A stretch of DNA of 57,279 bases, from the NCBI GenBank assembly GCA_947465395.1, contig CANIAL010000001.1:145672-202950 (forward strand), written 5' to 3'. Every line of letters starts with the position of its first letter. The first letter of the stretch is position 1. The translations under genes were made by a program, and so were the position numbers. Shown here in pieces: positions 35,482-44,284 of this stretch. A model generated the notes under the pieces. The model had not been told where the DNA came from and did no database searches. It saw only the letters and a list, made by a program, of their open reading frames with translations. The stretch comes from Alphaproteobacteria bacterium (lineage in GTDB: Bacteria > Pseudomonadota > Alphaproteobacteria > Micropepsales > Micropepsaceae).

Positions 35482-37563
35482 CTAGCCCGTCCGCAGATAG
35501 CGCGCCGCTTCGTCCCGCCCGAACAGATACAGCAGCACCCGCAGGGCATCGCCGCGGGGCGATTTCAGGTCGGGGTCGCGTGCCAGCACCAGCCGTGCAT
35601 CGTCATGGGCGACATCCAGCAATTCGCCATGCGCTGCCGGATCGGCCAGGCGGAATTCCTCCATCCCGCTCTGGCGGCGGCCCAGCATTTCGCCCGGGCC
35701 GCGCAGCTTCAAATCCTGCTCGGCGATGACAAAGCCGTCATCAGTCTGGCGCATGGTCTCGATGCGAGCCTTGGCGGTGGCGGTCAGGCTGCCATGATAG
35801 ACCAGAAGACAGCTTGATTTGCCGCTGCCCCTTCCCACGCGGCCGCGCAACTGGTGCAACTGGGCCAGGCCAAAGCGTTCGGCATGTTCCACCACCATGA
35901 TGGTGGCTTCGGGCACATCCACGCCCACTTCGATGACCGTGGTGGCCACCAGTATCTGCGTCTTGCCGGATTTGAAATCGGCCATGGCGGCATCGCGCTC
36001 CGGCGCCTTCATGCGGCCATGCATCAGGCCCACCTTGCCGCCCAGGATTTTCTTCAGCATGGCGGCGCGTTCCTCGGCCGCCGCCATGTCGGATTTTTCG
36101 GATTCCTCCACCAGTGGGCAGACCCAATAGGCCCGCGCGCCCTGGTCCAGGGCACGGCGCAAATGCGCGATCAGGTCATCAAGGCGGGCGGCGACCATGG
36201 CCCGCGTCTCCACCGGCTTGCGGCCGGGCGGGCGGCCCAAAATCCGCGACACATCCATGTCGCCATAGGCGGTCAGCGCCAGGGTTCGGGGGATGGGCGT
36301 GGCCGTCATCACCAGCACATCGGTGACGCCCTTGCCTTGCAGCAGCATCCTTTGATGCACGCCAAAGCGGTGCTGTTCATCCACCACCGCCAGGCCCAGA
36401 TCGCGGAAGACCACGTCTTCGGTGAAGAGCGCATGGGTGCCGATCAGGATGTCAATTTCCCCCGCCACCAGCCGCGCCAGGGTGGCGGCCCGGCCCGGCC
36501 CGCGTTCGCGGCCCGTCAGCGCCTCCATGCGGATGCCCGCCGCGGCGGCACAGGCGGCCAGGCTGGACAGATGCTGGCGCACCAGCAATTCTGTGGGCGC
36601 CATCAGCGCGCCTTGCAGCCCCGCTTCCACCGCCGCCAGCAGGGCCAGGAAGGCGACGATGGTCTTGCCCGATCCCACGTCACCCTGCAGCAGCCGCAGC
36701 ATGCGCTTGGGCGCCGTCATGTCCTGTTCAATTTCCACCAGCGCGCCCAGTTGCGCATCCGTCAGCGCAAAGGGCAGGGCGGCGATCACTTTCGCTTTCA
36801 GTTTGCCGCTACCGCGAATGGCGCGGCCCCGGGCGCGGCGCATGTGCCCGCGTATCAGGAGCAGCGCCAACTGGTTGGCCAGCAATTCGTCATAGGCGAG
36901 CCGCTTGCGCGACACCGTCTGCGGGTCCAGGTCGGCGTCATGCTCCGGCGCATGGGCTTTTTCCAGTGCGGCATTGAACTGCGAGAAGCCGCGCTGTTTC
37001 AGGAACGCCGTATCCTGCCATTCGGGCATCGCGGGCATTTTTGCCAGCGCGCCGCGCACGGCTTTGCCCATGGATTTTCCCGCCAGCCCTTCGGTCAGGG
37101 CATAAACAGGCTCGTGCTTGGGAAGGCTGGCCGCCTCATCCGCCACATGGTCGGGATGGGCCATCTGCAGCCGGTCCTTGAACTTCTCGATGCGGCCGGA
37201 AATCACGCGCTTCGAACCCTGCGGCAGAAGCTGGTTCAGATATTCCGCATCGGCGCGGAAGAAGACCAGCTCCATCATGGCGCTGTCGTCCGACACACGC
37301 ACTTTATAGGGCTGGGCTTTCACCCGGGGCGGCAGGTGCTCCAGCACATTCACCGTCACCGTGGCGATGCGGCCCGGCTCGGCGTCTTTCAGCAGCGGCT
37401 GGTAGGAACGGTCAATCACCCCCACCGGCAGGTCGAAGGCCAAGTCCACCAGCCGGGGCGTGGCGGTTCCCAACACCCGCGCCATCAGTTTTTCCAGCTT
37501 GGGTCCCACCCCGGACAGGGTCTGGATGCCGGCAAAGACGGGAAACAGAATCGAGGGCCGCAT
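35482..37563 (-). CDS. recG: ATP-dependent DNA helicase RecG
   Basis: 693-residue branch-migration helicase of normal length. The N-terminal wedge/OB region includes LSGVGPKLEKLMARVLG. The helicase core has Walker A GDVGSGKT (motif I), MAPTELLVRQH (Ia), DEQHRFG (II), MTATPIPRTLALTAYGD (III), then ATTVIEVGVDVPEATIMVV (V) and QLHQLRGRVGRG (VI). It remodels stalled replication forks and recombination intermediates. It is divergent from sdhE across 62 bases; the recG-sdhE-mfd neighbourhood is common in Alphaproteobacteria. Confidence 0.97.
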   Translation of the reverse strand: MRPSILFPVFAGIQTLSGVGPKLEKLMARVLGTATPRLVDLAFDLPVGVIDRSYQPLLKDAEPGRIATVTVNVLEHLPPRVKAQPYKVRVSDDSAMMELVFFRADAEYLNQLLPQGSKRVISGRIEKFKDRLQMAHPDHVADEAASLPKHEPVYALTEGLAGKSMGKAVRGALAKMPAMPEWQDTAFLKQRGFSQFNAALEKAHAPEHDADLDPQTVSRKRLAYDELLANQLALLLIRGHMRRARGRAIRGSGKLKAKVIAALPFALTDAQLGALVEIEQDMTAPKRMLRLLQGDVGSGKTIVAFLALLAAVEAGLQGALMAPTELLVRQHLSSLAACAAAAGIRMEALTGRERGPGRAATLARLVAGEIDILIGTHALFTEDVVFRDLGLAVVDEQHRFGVHQRMLLQGKGVTDVLVMTATPIPRTLALTAYGDMDVSRILGRPPGRKPVETRAMVAARLDDLIAHLRRALDQGARAYWVCPLVEESEKSDMAAAEERAAMLKKILGGKVGLMHGRMKAPERDAAMADFKSGKTQILVATTVIEVGVDVPEATIMVVEHAERFGLAQLHQLRGRVGRGSGKSSCLLVYHGSLTATAKARIETMRQTDDGFVIAEQDLKLRGPGEMLGRRQSGMEEFRLADPAAHGELLDVAHDDARLVLARDPDLKSPRGDALRVLLYLFGRDEAARYLRTG

Positions 37564-37625
37564 GGGCGGGAAGATTAAGGGCGCGCCCCGTTGTTATCAA
37601 AGCGCCGCGCCTTTATATCGGCGGC

Positions 37626-37922
37626 ATGGCAAGTGATGAAACAGGTGGCTCTTCGGAGAACCGCCGCAAAAAGCTATTGTTCCGGGCCCAAAGGCGCGGC
37701 TTCAAGGAAGTGGATCTGATCTTCGGCGCCTATGCGGAAAGTTCGCTGGCCGGGCTGGATAACGCCGGGCTGGACCAGTTCGAGGCGCTGCTGACCGCCC
37801 CGGACCAGGAAGTGTACGCCTGGCTGCGCGGGGCCGAAGCCGTGCCCGCCCCCCATGACAACGCCGTTTTCGCTGGGCTGCAGGCCGTGATGGGACGCAA
37901 GGACGCCGCGTGGAACGCCTAG
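37626..37922 (+). CDS. sdhE: FAD assembly factor SdhE (succinate dehydrogenase assembly factor 2)
   Basis: 98-residue protein. The diagnostic RGxxE motif is present as RGFKE within RAQRRGFKEVDLIFG, followed by the small helical bundle (LDQFEALLTAPDQEVYAWLRG). SdhE promotes covalent flavinylation of SdhA and related flavoproteins in the cytoplasm. The basic N terminus (ENRRKKLLFRAQRR) is normal for the family. Its end overlaps the mfd start by 13 bases. Confidence 0.92.
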   Translation: MASDETGGSSENRRKKLLFRAQRRGFKEVDLIFGAYAESSLAGLDNAGLDQFEALLTAPDQEVYAWLRGAEAVPAPHDNAVFAGLQAVMGRKDAAWNA

Positions 37923-40900
37923 ACTATATCGCCAAGCAGGAAGGCCGCTTCACCGTCACCGGCGCGCCGTCGGGCTATGACGCCTACATGGCCGCCGAAG
38001 CCGCGCGCCGCCGCGCCGCGCCGGTGCTGTTCATTGCAGCGGACGAGGCGGAGGCGGAGCGTTTCGCCGCCGCCATCGCCTTCTTCGCGCCCGCGCTGCC
38101 AGTCCTGTCCTTCCCGGCCTGGGATTGCCTGCCGTATGACCGCGTCTCGCCCAAGCCCGACATTGAAAGCGCGCGGCTGGCCACATTGGCGGCGCTGGCT
38201 GCCGGTATCAGTGGACCGGCCATCATCGTCACCAGCATGGCGGCGGCGTTGCAAAGGGTGCCGCCGCGCGCGGCCATCGCAGGCGCCAGCTTCATCGCGC
38301 AGTCGGGAAAAGACGTGCACCGCGACGCGCTGGTGGCGTTCCTGGCCGCCAATGGCTATGCCCGCGCCAGCACGGTGCGCGACCCCGGCGATTTCTCATT
38401 GCGCGGCGGCATCGTGGACCTTTGGCCATCCGGCCTGGAAGAACCGCTGCGGATGGATTTTTTCGGTCCCACTCTGGATGCCATCAAGAGCTTTGATCCC
38501 GTCACGCAGCTGTCCGGCGCCAGCGTGAAAGAGATCAAGCTGCTGCCCGCCAGTGAAGCGCCCTTGAGCGAGGCCGCCATCAGCCGTTTCCGTGCCGGGT
38601 ATGTCGCCGCCTTCGGCCCGGCGGGCGACGACCCGCTCTATGAAAGCGTCAGCGCAGGCCGCAAGGCCATCGGCATGGAGCATTGGCTGCCGCTGTTCCA
38701 CGAGAAACTGGACACGCTGTTCGATTATCTGCCGCGCATGCTGGTGATGCTGGGCCACCAGGCGGAAGAAGCCCGCGCCGCCCGCCAGGCGCAGGTCGGC
38801 GAATGTTATGACACCCGCCGCCAGTTCCGCGGCGCGGAAACCGGGGACGGCAAGCGCAGCAAGAGCCCGCCATACAAGCCGCTGCCGCCCGAAACGCTTT
38901 ATTTAAGCGATGCCGAATTCAAATCCATGTTGGGCAAGCATCTGGTGCGGGCATTGTCGCCGTTCCAGGCGCCCGAATCCAGTGTCAGCGTTGATGCAGG
39001 CGGGCGGCAGGGCCGCGACTTTGCCCCCGAACGCGCCGCCGGCAACGTCAATGTCTTCCAGGCCGCGGCTGATCATCTGACCGCGCTGCAGGGCGCGGGG
39101 AAACGCGTTCTGGTGGCAAGCTGGACCAATGGTTCTGCCGAGCGCATGGGTGGCGTCCTGGCCGATCACGGCATCGCCGCGCCGCGCAAAGTCGCTGACT
39201 GGCCCGAGGCGCTGAAGCTTCACGCGGGCGCCGTGGCGCTGGCCTGCCTGGGCATCGAGCGCGGCTTTGAAGCGCCGGATTTTGCCATTGTCAGCGAACA
39301 GGATGTGCTGGGCGACCGCATGGTGCGGGCGCAGGCGCGCACGCGCCGGGCGCAGAATTTCCTGTCGGAAGCATCGGCCCTGTCGGCGGGCGATCTTGTC
39401 ACCCATATCGAGCATGGCGTGGGGCGTTACCTGGGCCTGAAGGCGATCGAGGCGCTGGGCGCGCCGCATGACTGTCTGGAACTGCAATATGACGGCGGCA
39501 AGCTGTTCCTGCCGGTGGAAAACATAGACCTGCTCACCCGCTATGGCGCGGACGAGGGCGCGGCGCTGGACCGTTTGGGCGGCGCGGGCTGGCAGAAGCG
39601 CAAGTCGGAGATGAAGGAGCGGGTCAAGGCCATGGCGGCCGAGCTTATCCGCATTGCCGCCGCGCGCGAATTGAAAAGCCTGCCCGCTATCGAACCGGCC
39701 GCCAATTACGAAGAGTTCTGCGCCCGCTTCGCCTATCAGGAAACCGAAGACCAGGAAAAAGCCATAGCCGACGCCCTTGCCGATTTGGGCAAGGGCCGCC
39801 CCATGGACCGGCTGGTTTGCGGCGATGTCGGCTTCGGCAAGACGGAGGTGGCCTTGCGCGCCGCCTTCGTGGCGGCCATGGCGGGCGAACAGGTGGCGGT
39901 GGTGGTGCCGACCACCTTGCTGGCACGCCAGCATTACCGGGGCTTTGCCGAACGCTTTTCCGGTTTTCCCGTCACGGTGCGCCAGCTTTCGCGTTTCGTG
40001 GATGCCAGGGAAGCAGCGGCGACCAAGGCGGGCCTGGCCGATGGTTCGGTGGATATCGTGATTGGCACGCATGCGCTTCTGGCGCCCAGCATCAGCTTCA
40101 AGCGGCTGGGCCTGGTGATCGTGGACGAGGAGCAGCATTTCGGCGTGGCGCACAAGGAACGGCTGAAGAATCTCAAGGCCGATGTGCATGTTCTGACCCT
40201 GACGGCGACGCCCATCCCCCGCACGCTTCAACTGGCGCTGTCGGGTGTACGCGACCTGTCGCTAATTGCCACCGCTCCCATTGACCGGCTGGCGGTGCGG
40301 ACCTTCGTCACGCCCTTTGATCCCCTGGTGGTGCGCGAGGCGCTGCTGCGCGAGCATTACCGGGGCGGGCAGAGCTTCTTTGTCGCCCCCCGCATCGCCG
40401 ACCTGCGCGAAGCCGAAAGCTTCATCAAGGCCACGGTACCGGAAGTGAAGACGGCGCTGGCGCATGGCCAGATGAATGCCGACATGCTGGAAGAAGTGAT
40501 GACGGCCTTTTATGAGCGCAAAGTGGACGTGCTGATCTCCACCAACATCGTGGAATCCGGGCTGGATATCCCGTCGGCCAACACCATGATCGTGATGAAG
40601 GCCGACATGTTCGGCCTTTCCCAGCTTTACCAGATACGCGGCCGCATCGGGCGGTCGAAATCACGCGCCTATGCGTATCTGACCACCCAGCCGGAAAAGA
40701 AACTGACGGACACGGCGGCGCGGCGGCTGGATGTGCTGCAATCGCTGGACCAGCTGGGCGCGGGCTTCTCCGTCGCCAGCCATGACATGGACATTCGCGG
40801 CGCGGGCAATCTGCTGGGCGAGGAACAGTCCGGCCATGTCCGCGAAGTGGGCATCGAGCTGTACCAGGAAATGCTGGAAGAAGCCGTGTCGGAAATGCGC

Positions 40901-41383
40901 CTGGGCGGGGAGGCGGTGATGAATGACCAATGGTCGCCCTCCATCAATCTGGGCGCATCGGTCATGATCCCGGAAGGCTATGTCACGGACCTGAGCGTTC
41001 GCATGTCGCTGTACCGCCGCCTGTCGGAGCTGGGCACGCGCGAGGATATTGACCGTTTCGCCGCCGAGCTGATTGACCGTTTCGGTCCCCTGCCGGACGA
41101 GGTCAAGCATCTGTTCGAGATCGTGGCCATCAAGCAGCTTTGCCGCGCCGCCGGCGTGGAAAAGGTGGATGCGGGTCCCAAGGGCGGCACGATCGCTTTC
41201 CGGGGCAATTCCTTCGCCAACCCGATTGCGCTGGTGAAGCTGATCAACACCCACAGCGCCACCATGAAAGTGCGCCCGGACCAGAAGATCGTGGTCAGCC
41301 GCGACTGGCCCACGCCGGATGCGCGCCTGGCGGGCGTGAAGGCCGTGCTGGGTCAGTTGGCGAAGTTGGCGGTCGCGGCCTAA
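37910..41383 (+). CDS. mfd: Transcription-repair coupling factor
   Basis: 1157-residue Mfd translocase. N-terminal UvrB-homology modules include SFPAWDCLPYDRVSP, the RNA polymerase-interaction domain contains GDLVTHIEHGVGRYLGL, and the RecG-like motor has Walker A GDVGFGKTEVALRA at about residue 637, DEEQHFGV at about 737, TLTATPIPRTLQLALSG, and STNIVESGLDIPSANTMIV with QLYQIRGRIGRS. The C-terminal TRCF domain (SLYRRLSELGT, FGPLPDEVKHL) is complete. It removes stalled RNA polymerase and recruits UvrA. The GTG start lies inside sdhE. It ends overlapping the convergent acyl-CoA dehydrogenase gene by 4 bases. Confidence 0.97.
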   Translation: MERLDYIAKQEGRFTVTGAPSGYDAYMAAEAARRRAAPVLFIAADEAEAERFAAAIAFFAPALPVLSFPAWDCLPYDRVSPKPDIESARLATLAALAAGISGPAIIVTSMAAALQRVPPRAAIAGASFIAQSGKDVHRDALVAFLAANGYARASTVRDPGDFSLRGGIVDLWPSGLEEPLRMDFFGPTLDAIKSFDPVTQLSGASVKEIKLLPASEAPLSEAAISRFRAGYVAAFGPAGDDPLYESVSAGRKAIGMEHWLPLFHEKLDTLFDYLPRMLVMLGHQAEEARAARQAQVGECYDTRRQFRGAETGDGKRSKSPPYKPLPPETLYLSDAEFKSMLGKHLVRALSPFQAPESSVSVDAGGRQGRDFAPERAAGNVNVFQAAADHLTALQGAGKRVLVASWTNGSAERMGGVLADHGIAAPRKVADWPEALKLHAGAVALACLGIERGFEAPDFAIVSEQDVLGDRMVRAQARTRRAQNFLSEASALSAGDLVTHIEHGVGRYLGLKAIEALGAPHDCLELQYDGGKLFLPVENIDLLTRYGADEGAALDRLGGAGWQKRKSEMKERVKAMAAELIRIAAARELKSLPAIEPAANYEEFCARFAYQETEDQEKAIADALADLGKGRPMDRLVCGDVGFGKTEVALRAAFVAAMAGEQVAVVVPTTLLARQHYRGFAERFSGFPVTVRQLSRFVDAREAAATKAGLADGSVDIVIGTHALLAPSISFKRLGLVIVDEEQHFGVAHKERLKNLKADVHVLTLTATPIPRTLQLALSGVRDLSLIATAPIDRLAVRTFVTPFDPLVVREALLREHYRGGQSFFVAPRIADLREAESFIKATVPEVKTALAHGQMNADMLEEVMTAFYERKVDVLISTNIVESGLDIPSANTMIVMKADMFGLSQLYQIRGRIGRSKSRAYAYLTTQPEKKLTDTAARRLDVLQSLDQLGAGFSVASHDMDIRGAGNLLGEEQSGHVREVGIELYQEMLEEAVSEMRLGGEAVMNDQWSPSINLGASVMIPEGYVTDLSVRMSLYRRLSELGTREDIDRFAAELIDRFGPLPDEVKHLFEIVAIKQLCRAAGVEKVDAGPKGGTIAFRGNSFANPIALVKLINTHSATMKVRPDQKIVVSRDWPTPDARLAGVKAVLGQLAKLAVAA

Positions 41384-43182
41384 TCAAAAACCATGATGTT
41401 CTCGCTGCCCTTCTGGATGCGTTCCAGCAGCATCGGACATTCGGGGATCAGCCGCTCCATCCAGTAACGGGCGCACATCAGCTTGTCCTTGTGGAAGGCA
41501 TCGTCCTTGCCCACCGACAGCTTGGCCATTTTCGCCCACATCCAGCCCGTCATCACGATCCCCATCAGGCGGAGGTAATCCACCGCGCCCGCGCCCGCGT
41601 CATTGGGGTTCTTCATGCCGTTCTGCGCCAGCCACATGGTCGCGCCCTGCAGCGCCTCCAGCCCGCGCTTCACGCCCGCCACATACAGGGCGATGCTTTC
41701 GTCTTTTTCGTTTTCCGCGATCCAGCTGGACAGCGCGCCGAACAGGGCGATCGGCGCCGCGCCGCCCTTGCGGCCCAGTTTGCGGCCGACAAGGTCCATG
41801 GCCTGCACGCCATTGGCGCCTTCATAGACCATGTTGATGCGGGCATCGCGCACGAACTGTTCCACGCCATTGTCGCGGATATAGCCATGACCGCCATAGC
41901 ATTGCATGGCCAGGTTCGCGGCCTCGAAACCCATGTCGGTGCAAAAGGCCTTCAGGACCGGCGTCATCAAATCCGCCAGCAGACCTGCGGTGTCTTTTTC
42001 CGGCCGCGCCGACTGGGCGATGGCCATGTTCAGCGTGGTCCAGCAGGCCAGCGCCCGCGCACCTTCCACAAAGCTGCGGGCATGCAGCAGCATGCGCTTT
42101 ACATCGGGATGCACGATTTCCAGATCGGCAGGCTTGTCAGGTTCCACCGGCCCGGTCAGCGCCCGGCCAACCCGGCGTTCATGCACATAGGCATAGCCGT
42201 TCTGGTAGGCTACTTCGCCGATGCCGATGCCTTGCACGCCCACGCCCAGCCGCGCCGCATTCATCATGCCGAACATGCCCGCCATGCCCGCCGATGAAGA
42301 CCGCTTCTCGCCCGGCTTCAGCGGTTCGGGCTTGGGACCAAGCCGCCAGGCAATGGCGTCGTCGAAATTCAGCACGCAGGTGGCCTGGCCCTTGATGCCC
42401 ATCTTGTGCTCGATGCCGCCGGTATTCACTCCGTTGCGCGCACCCATGCTGCCGTCTTCCTTGACCAGGAATTTCGGCACCATGAAGAAATTGACGGTGG
42501 AAAGGTCATCGTGAATCTGGCCCTTCTCATCCGGGATCTTGGCGATCACCATGTGGATGATGTTGTCCGTCAGGTCCTGGTCGCCGCCGGAAATGAAAAT
42601 CTTGGTGCCGTTCATGCGATAGGTGCCGTCCGGCTGCTCCACCGCTTTGGTTTTCATCAGGCGCAAATCCGTGCCGCAGCCCGGCTCAGTCAGGCACATG
42701 GTGCCGGCCCATTCGCCCGACACCATCTTGGGCACGATGGCCTTCTTCATCCATTCCGCGCCGGTGGCGATCAAGGCGCCATAGGCGCCCGCCGTCAACA
42801 TGGGATACATGGCCAGCGACTGGTTTGATCCCATGCCCATCTCGCCCAGCGCCATGGTCAGAAGGGCTGGCATGTCGGCGCCGCCAAATTCGGCTGGCGC
42901 GCCCAATCCGCCCCAGCCGCCTTCGCTGTAAGCCTTGTAGCCGTCCTTGAATCCCTTGGGCGTGCGCACGGTGCCATTCTCGAAATGGCAGCCTTCCTCG
43001 TCACCGGGCTGGTTCAAGGGGTGCAGGACTTCCTCGCACAGGGTGCCCGCGCCGGACAGGATGTCGTCAATCAGGTCGGGAGTGAGGTCCTGGTATTGCG
43101 GCAGGTCGCGGTGTTTTTCGGTTTCCAGGAAATCGTGGATCAGGAAACGGTAATCTTCCAGCGGCGCGCGATAGATGGGCAT
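41380..43182 (-). CDS. Acyl-CoA dehydrogenase (DmdC-like, long form)
   Basis: 600-residue flavoprotein of the extended acyl-CoA dehydrogenase type. It has the N-terminal helical domain (AYSEGGWGGLGAPAEFGG), the FAD/acyl motif MCLTEPGCGTDLRLMKTKA, KIFISGGDQDLTDNI, and the C-terminal IQ/helical domain with MQCYGGHGYIRDNGVEQFVRDARI and YEGANGVQAMDLVGRKL. The form with about 600 residues and a C-terminal extension is typical of 3-methylmercaptopropionyl-CoA dehydrogenase and related medium/long-chain enzymes; substrate cannot be assigned. Stand-alone gene, convergent with mfd. Confidence 0.9.
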   Translation of the reverse strand: MPIYRAPLEDYRFLIHDFLETEKHRDLPQYQDLTPDLIDDILSGAGTLCEEVLHPLNQPGDEEGCHFENGTVRTPKGFKDGYKAYSEGGWGGLGAPAEFGGADMPALLTMALGEMGMGSNQSLAMYPMLTAGAYGALIATGAEWMKKAIVPKMVSGEWAGTMCLTEPGCGTDLRLMKTKAVEQPDGTYRMNGTKIFISGGDQDLTDNIIHMVIAKIPDEKGQIHDDLSTVNFFMVPKFLVKEDGSMGARNGVNTGGIEHKMGIKGQATCVLNFDDAIAWRLGPKPEPLKPGEKRSSSAGMAGMFGMMNAARLGVGVQGIGIGEVAYQNGYAYVHERRVGRALTGPVEPDKPADLEIVHPDVKRMLLHARSFVEGARALACWTTLNMAIAQSARPEKDTAGLLADLMTPVLKAFCTDMGFEAANLAMQCYGGHGYIRDNGVEQFVRDARINMVYEGANGVQAMDLVGRKLGRKGGAAPIALFGALSSWIAENEKDESIALYVAGVKRGLEALQGATMWLAQNGMKNPNDAGAGAVDYLRLMGIVMTGWMWAKMAKLSVGKDDAFHKDKLMCARYWMERLIPECPMLLERIQKGSENIMVFD

Positions 43183-43271
43183 GAATCTCTCTTATTTAAT
43201 TCGGGGCTGGCTTTGCCAGCGCCTGGCGGCGGTTCCTCCCGTTTCTACGCCGGGGCACCAAAGCGGGCAAA

Positions 43272-43300
43272 CGAAAACGGCCGGAGACGAATCTCCGGCC
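43272..43300 (-). terminator. Rho-independent terminator of the low-complexity protein gene
   Basis: On the reverse strand a perfect 9-bp stem, GGCCGGAGA and TCTCCGGCC (43300-43279), encloses a TTCG tetraloop and is followed by GTTTTCGTTT. It starts 26 bases after the stop of the 43327-43962 gene. The UUCG loop makes an especially stable hairpin. Confidence 0.85.
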
Positions 43301-43326
43301 ACTTCGTCACACAAATGACAGTACTT

Positions 43327-43962
43327 TTACGGCGTGGTGGCCGAGCCCGAAGCCGAGCCGGAAGCCGTGCCACCCGACATGCCGCCGGATGCCGAACCCG
43401 AAGTGTTCGGGGCGGGCATGCCATTGACGTCGCCATTGGTCGTGGTGGCGGTGTTGGCCGAAGCCGAGCCGGAAGCGGCCTGCTGCTGGTTCAGCTGCTG
43501 GGTGGTGGCGGCTTCCGCATTGTTGGCGCGGGTTTCCGCACGGCTGAGGCTGCGGTTGGCCTTGGCGGTGGCGTTGCTGCCCATGCTGGCGGCGCCGTTG
43601 GTGGCGTCGCTGGTCGAACCCGACATGCCGCGGCCCGCCACATTGGCCGAACCCGAAGCGTTGGCCGTGTTGTTGACGGTGCCGGTGGCGCTGCGGGTTG
43701 TGGCGTTGGAGCGGTCTTCGACCGTGCCGGTGGTGCTGTTGGCGGCGCCCATGGTGCGGCCGGCAGCGCCGTTCACGGTGGACGTGGCCGTGGAAGGCGT
43801 GGTGATGCTGCCGGCGACATTGCCGGTGCTGGACATGCCGTTGGTTGCGCCGCCGACAGTACCGCCCACCGCGCCGCCCAGCTGGGCGAAGGCAGGGGTG
43901 GCGATGGCGACCGCGCTTGTCAGAAGGGCCGCGGTAAACGCGGTGCGAAGGGAAAGGTTCAT
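43327..43962 (-). CDS. Secreted low-complexity Ser/Thr/Asn/Ala/Gly-rich protein
   Basis: 211 residues with a clear signal peptide (MNLSLRTAFTAALLTSAVAI, cleavage after AFA). The mature protein is almost wholly Ala, Gly, Ser, Thr and Asn in loose repeats (GGAVGGTVGGATNG, SANVAGRGMSGS, NTSGSASGGMSGG), with one more charged stretch (SRAETRANNAEAATTQQLNQQQ). I do not recognise a family; structural or surface protein is a guess. The ATG at 43962 has GGAG 6 bases upstream and heads the signal peptide; the frame opens earlier at 44031 but that segment has no such features. A strong terminator follows, so it is a single-gene unit. The opposite strand also has a long open frame, an effect of the repetitive GC-rich sequence. 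Confidence 0.75.
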   Translation of the reverse strand: MNLSLRTAFTAALLTSAVAIATPAFAQLGGAVGGTVGGATNGMSSTGNVAGSITTPSTATSTVNGAAGRTMGAANSTTGTVEDRSNATTRSATGTVNNTANASGSANVAGRGMSGSTSDATNGAASMGSNATAKANRSLSRAETRANNAEAATTQQLNQQQAASGSASANTATTTNGDVNGMPAPNTSGSASGGMSGGTASGSASGSATTP

Positions 43963-44126
43963 GTCATTCTCCATAAAAATGCGCGGGGGAGCGCGGGGGT
44001 ATGCCGGTGTCGTTGGGAGAACGAAGGACACGAAAAAAATCTCCCCGCCATGGTGAAGAAACTTTCACGGGCGTGCGCTTGGGTACGGAGATTCTTTGAG
44101 ATTCGGCGCTTGGAGCGGGGAATTTT

Positions 44127-44201
44127 GTGACCCCGGCCCCCTCACCATGCGGAGCATGGTGACCCCGGCCCCATCACCATGCGGAGCATGGTGACCCCGG
44201 G
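44127..44201. repeat. Tandem 32-bp repeat derived from the tRNA-Arg 3' end
   Basis: Two 32-bp copies (44127-44158 and 44159-44190) differ at one base, and an 11-base third copy begins at 44191 within the tRNA-Arg 3' end. On the tRNA strand each copy contains CCGGGGTCACC, the last bases of the mature tRNA, followed by ATGCTCCGCATGGTGA. TCACCATGC and GCATGGTGA form a 9-bp perfect hairpin with a 3-base loop in each unit. Confidence 0.9.
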
Positions 44202-44265
44202 AAGACTCGAACTTCCGGCCCTCGGTTTAGGAAACCGATGCTCTATCCTGCTGAGCTACGGGGTC
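44189..44265 (-). tRNA. tRNA-Arg (anticodon CCT)
   Basis: Complete cloverleaf on the reverse strand: acceptor GACCCCG pairs with CGGGGTC, D-arm GCTCAGCAGGATAGAGC, anticodon stem TCGGT/ACCGA around TTCCTAA with anticodon CCT, T-arm with GTTCGAGTC. Discriminator A and encoded CCA follow. Tandem copies of its 3' terminus lie immediately downstream. It is 19 bases from the stop of the peptide-binding protein gene. Confidence 0.96.
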
Positions 44266-44284
44266 AAACTGGCGCAGAAATGCC

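Noticed and set aside
35854..37578. Long forward-strand open frame opposite recG
   Set aside because: Antisense to an unmistakable RecG; Arg/His/Gln-rich composition and no ribosome site.
43334..44056. 240-codon forward-strand frame opposite the low-complexity secreted protein
   Set aside because: It is Ala/Val/Pro/Glu-rich because it is the complement of a Gly/Ser/Thr repeat. The reverse strand has the signal peptide, ribosome site and terminator.
44127..44201. CRISPR-like array
   Set aside because: The 32-bp units are directly abutting without spacers and derive from the neighbouring tRNA.
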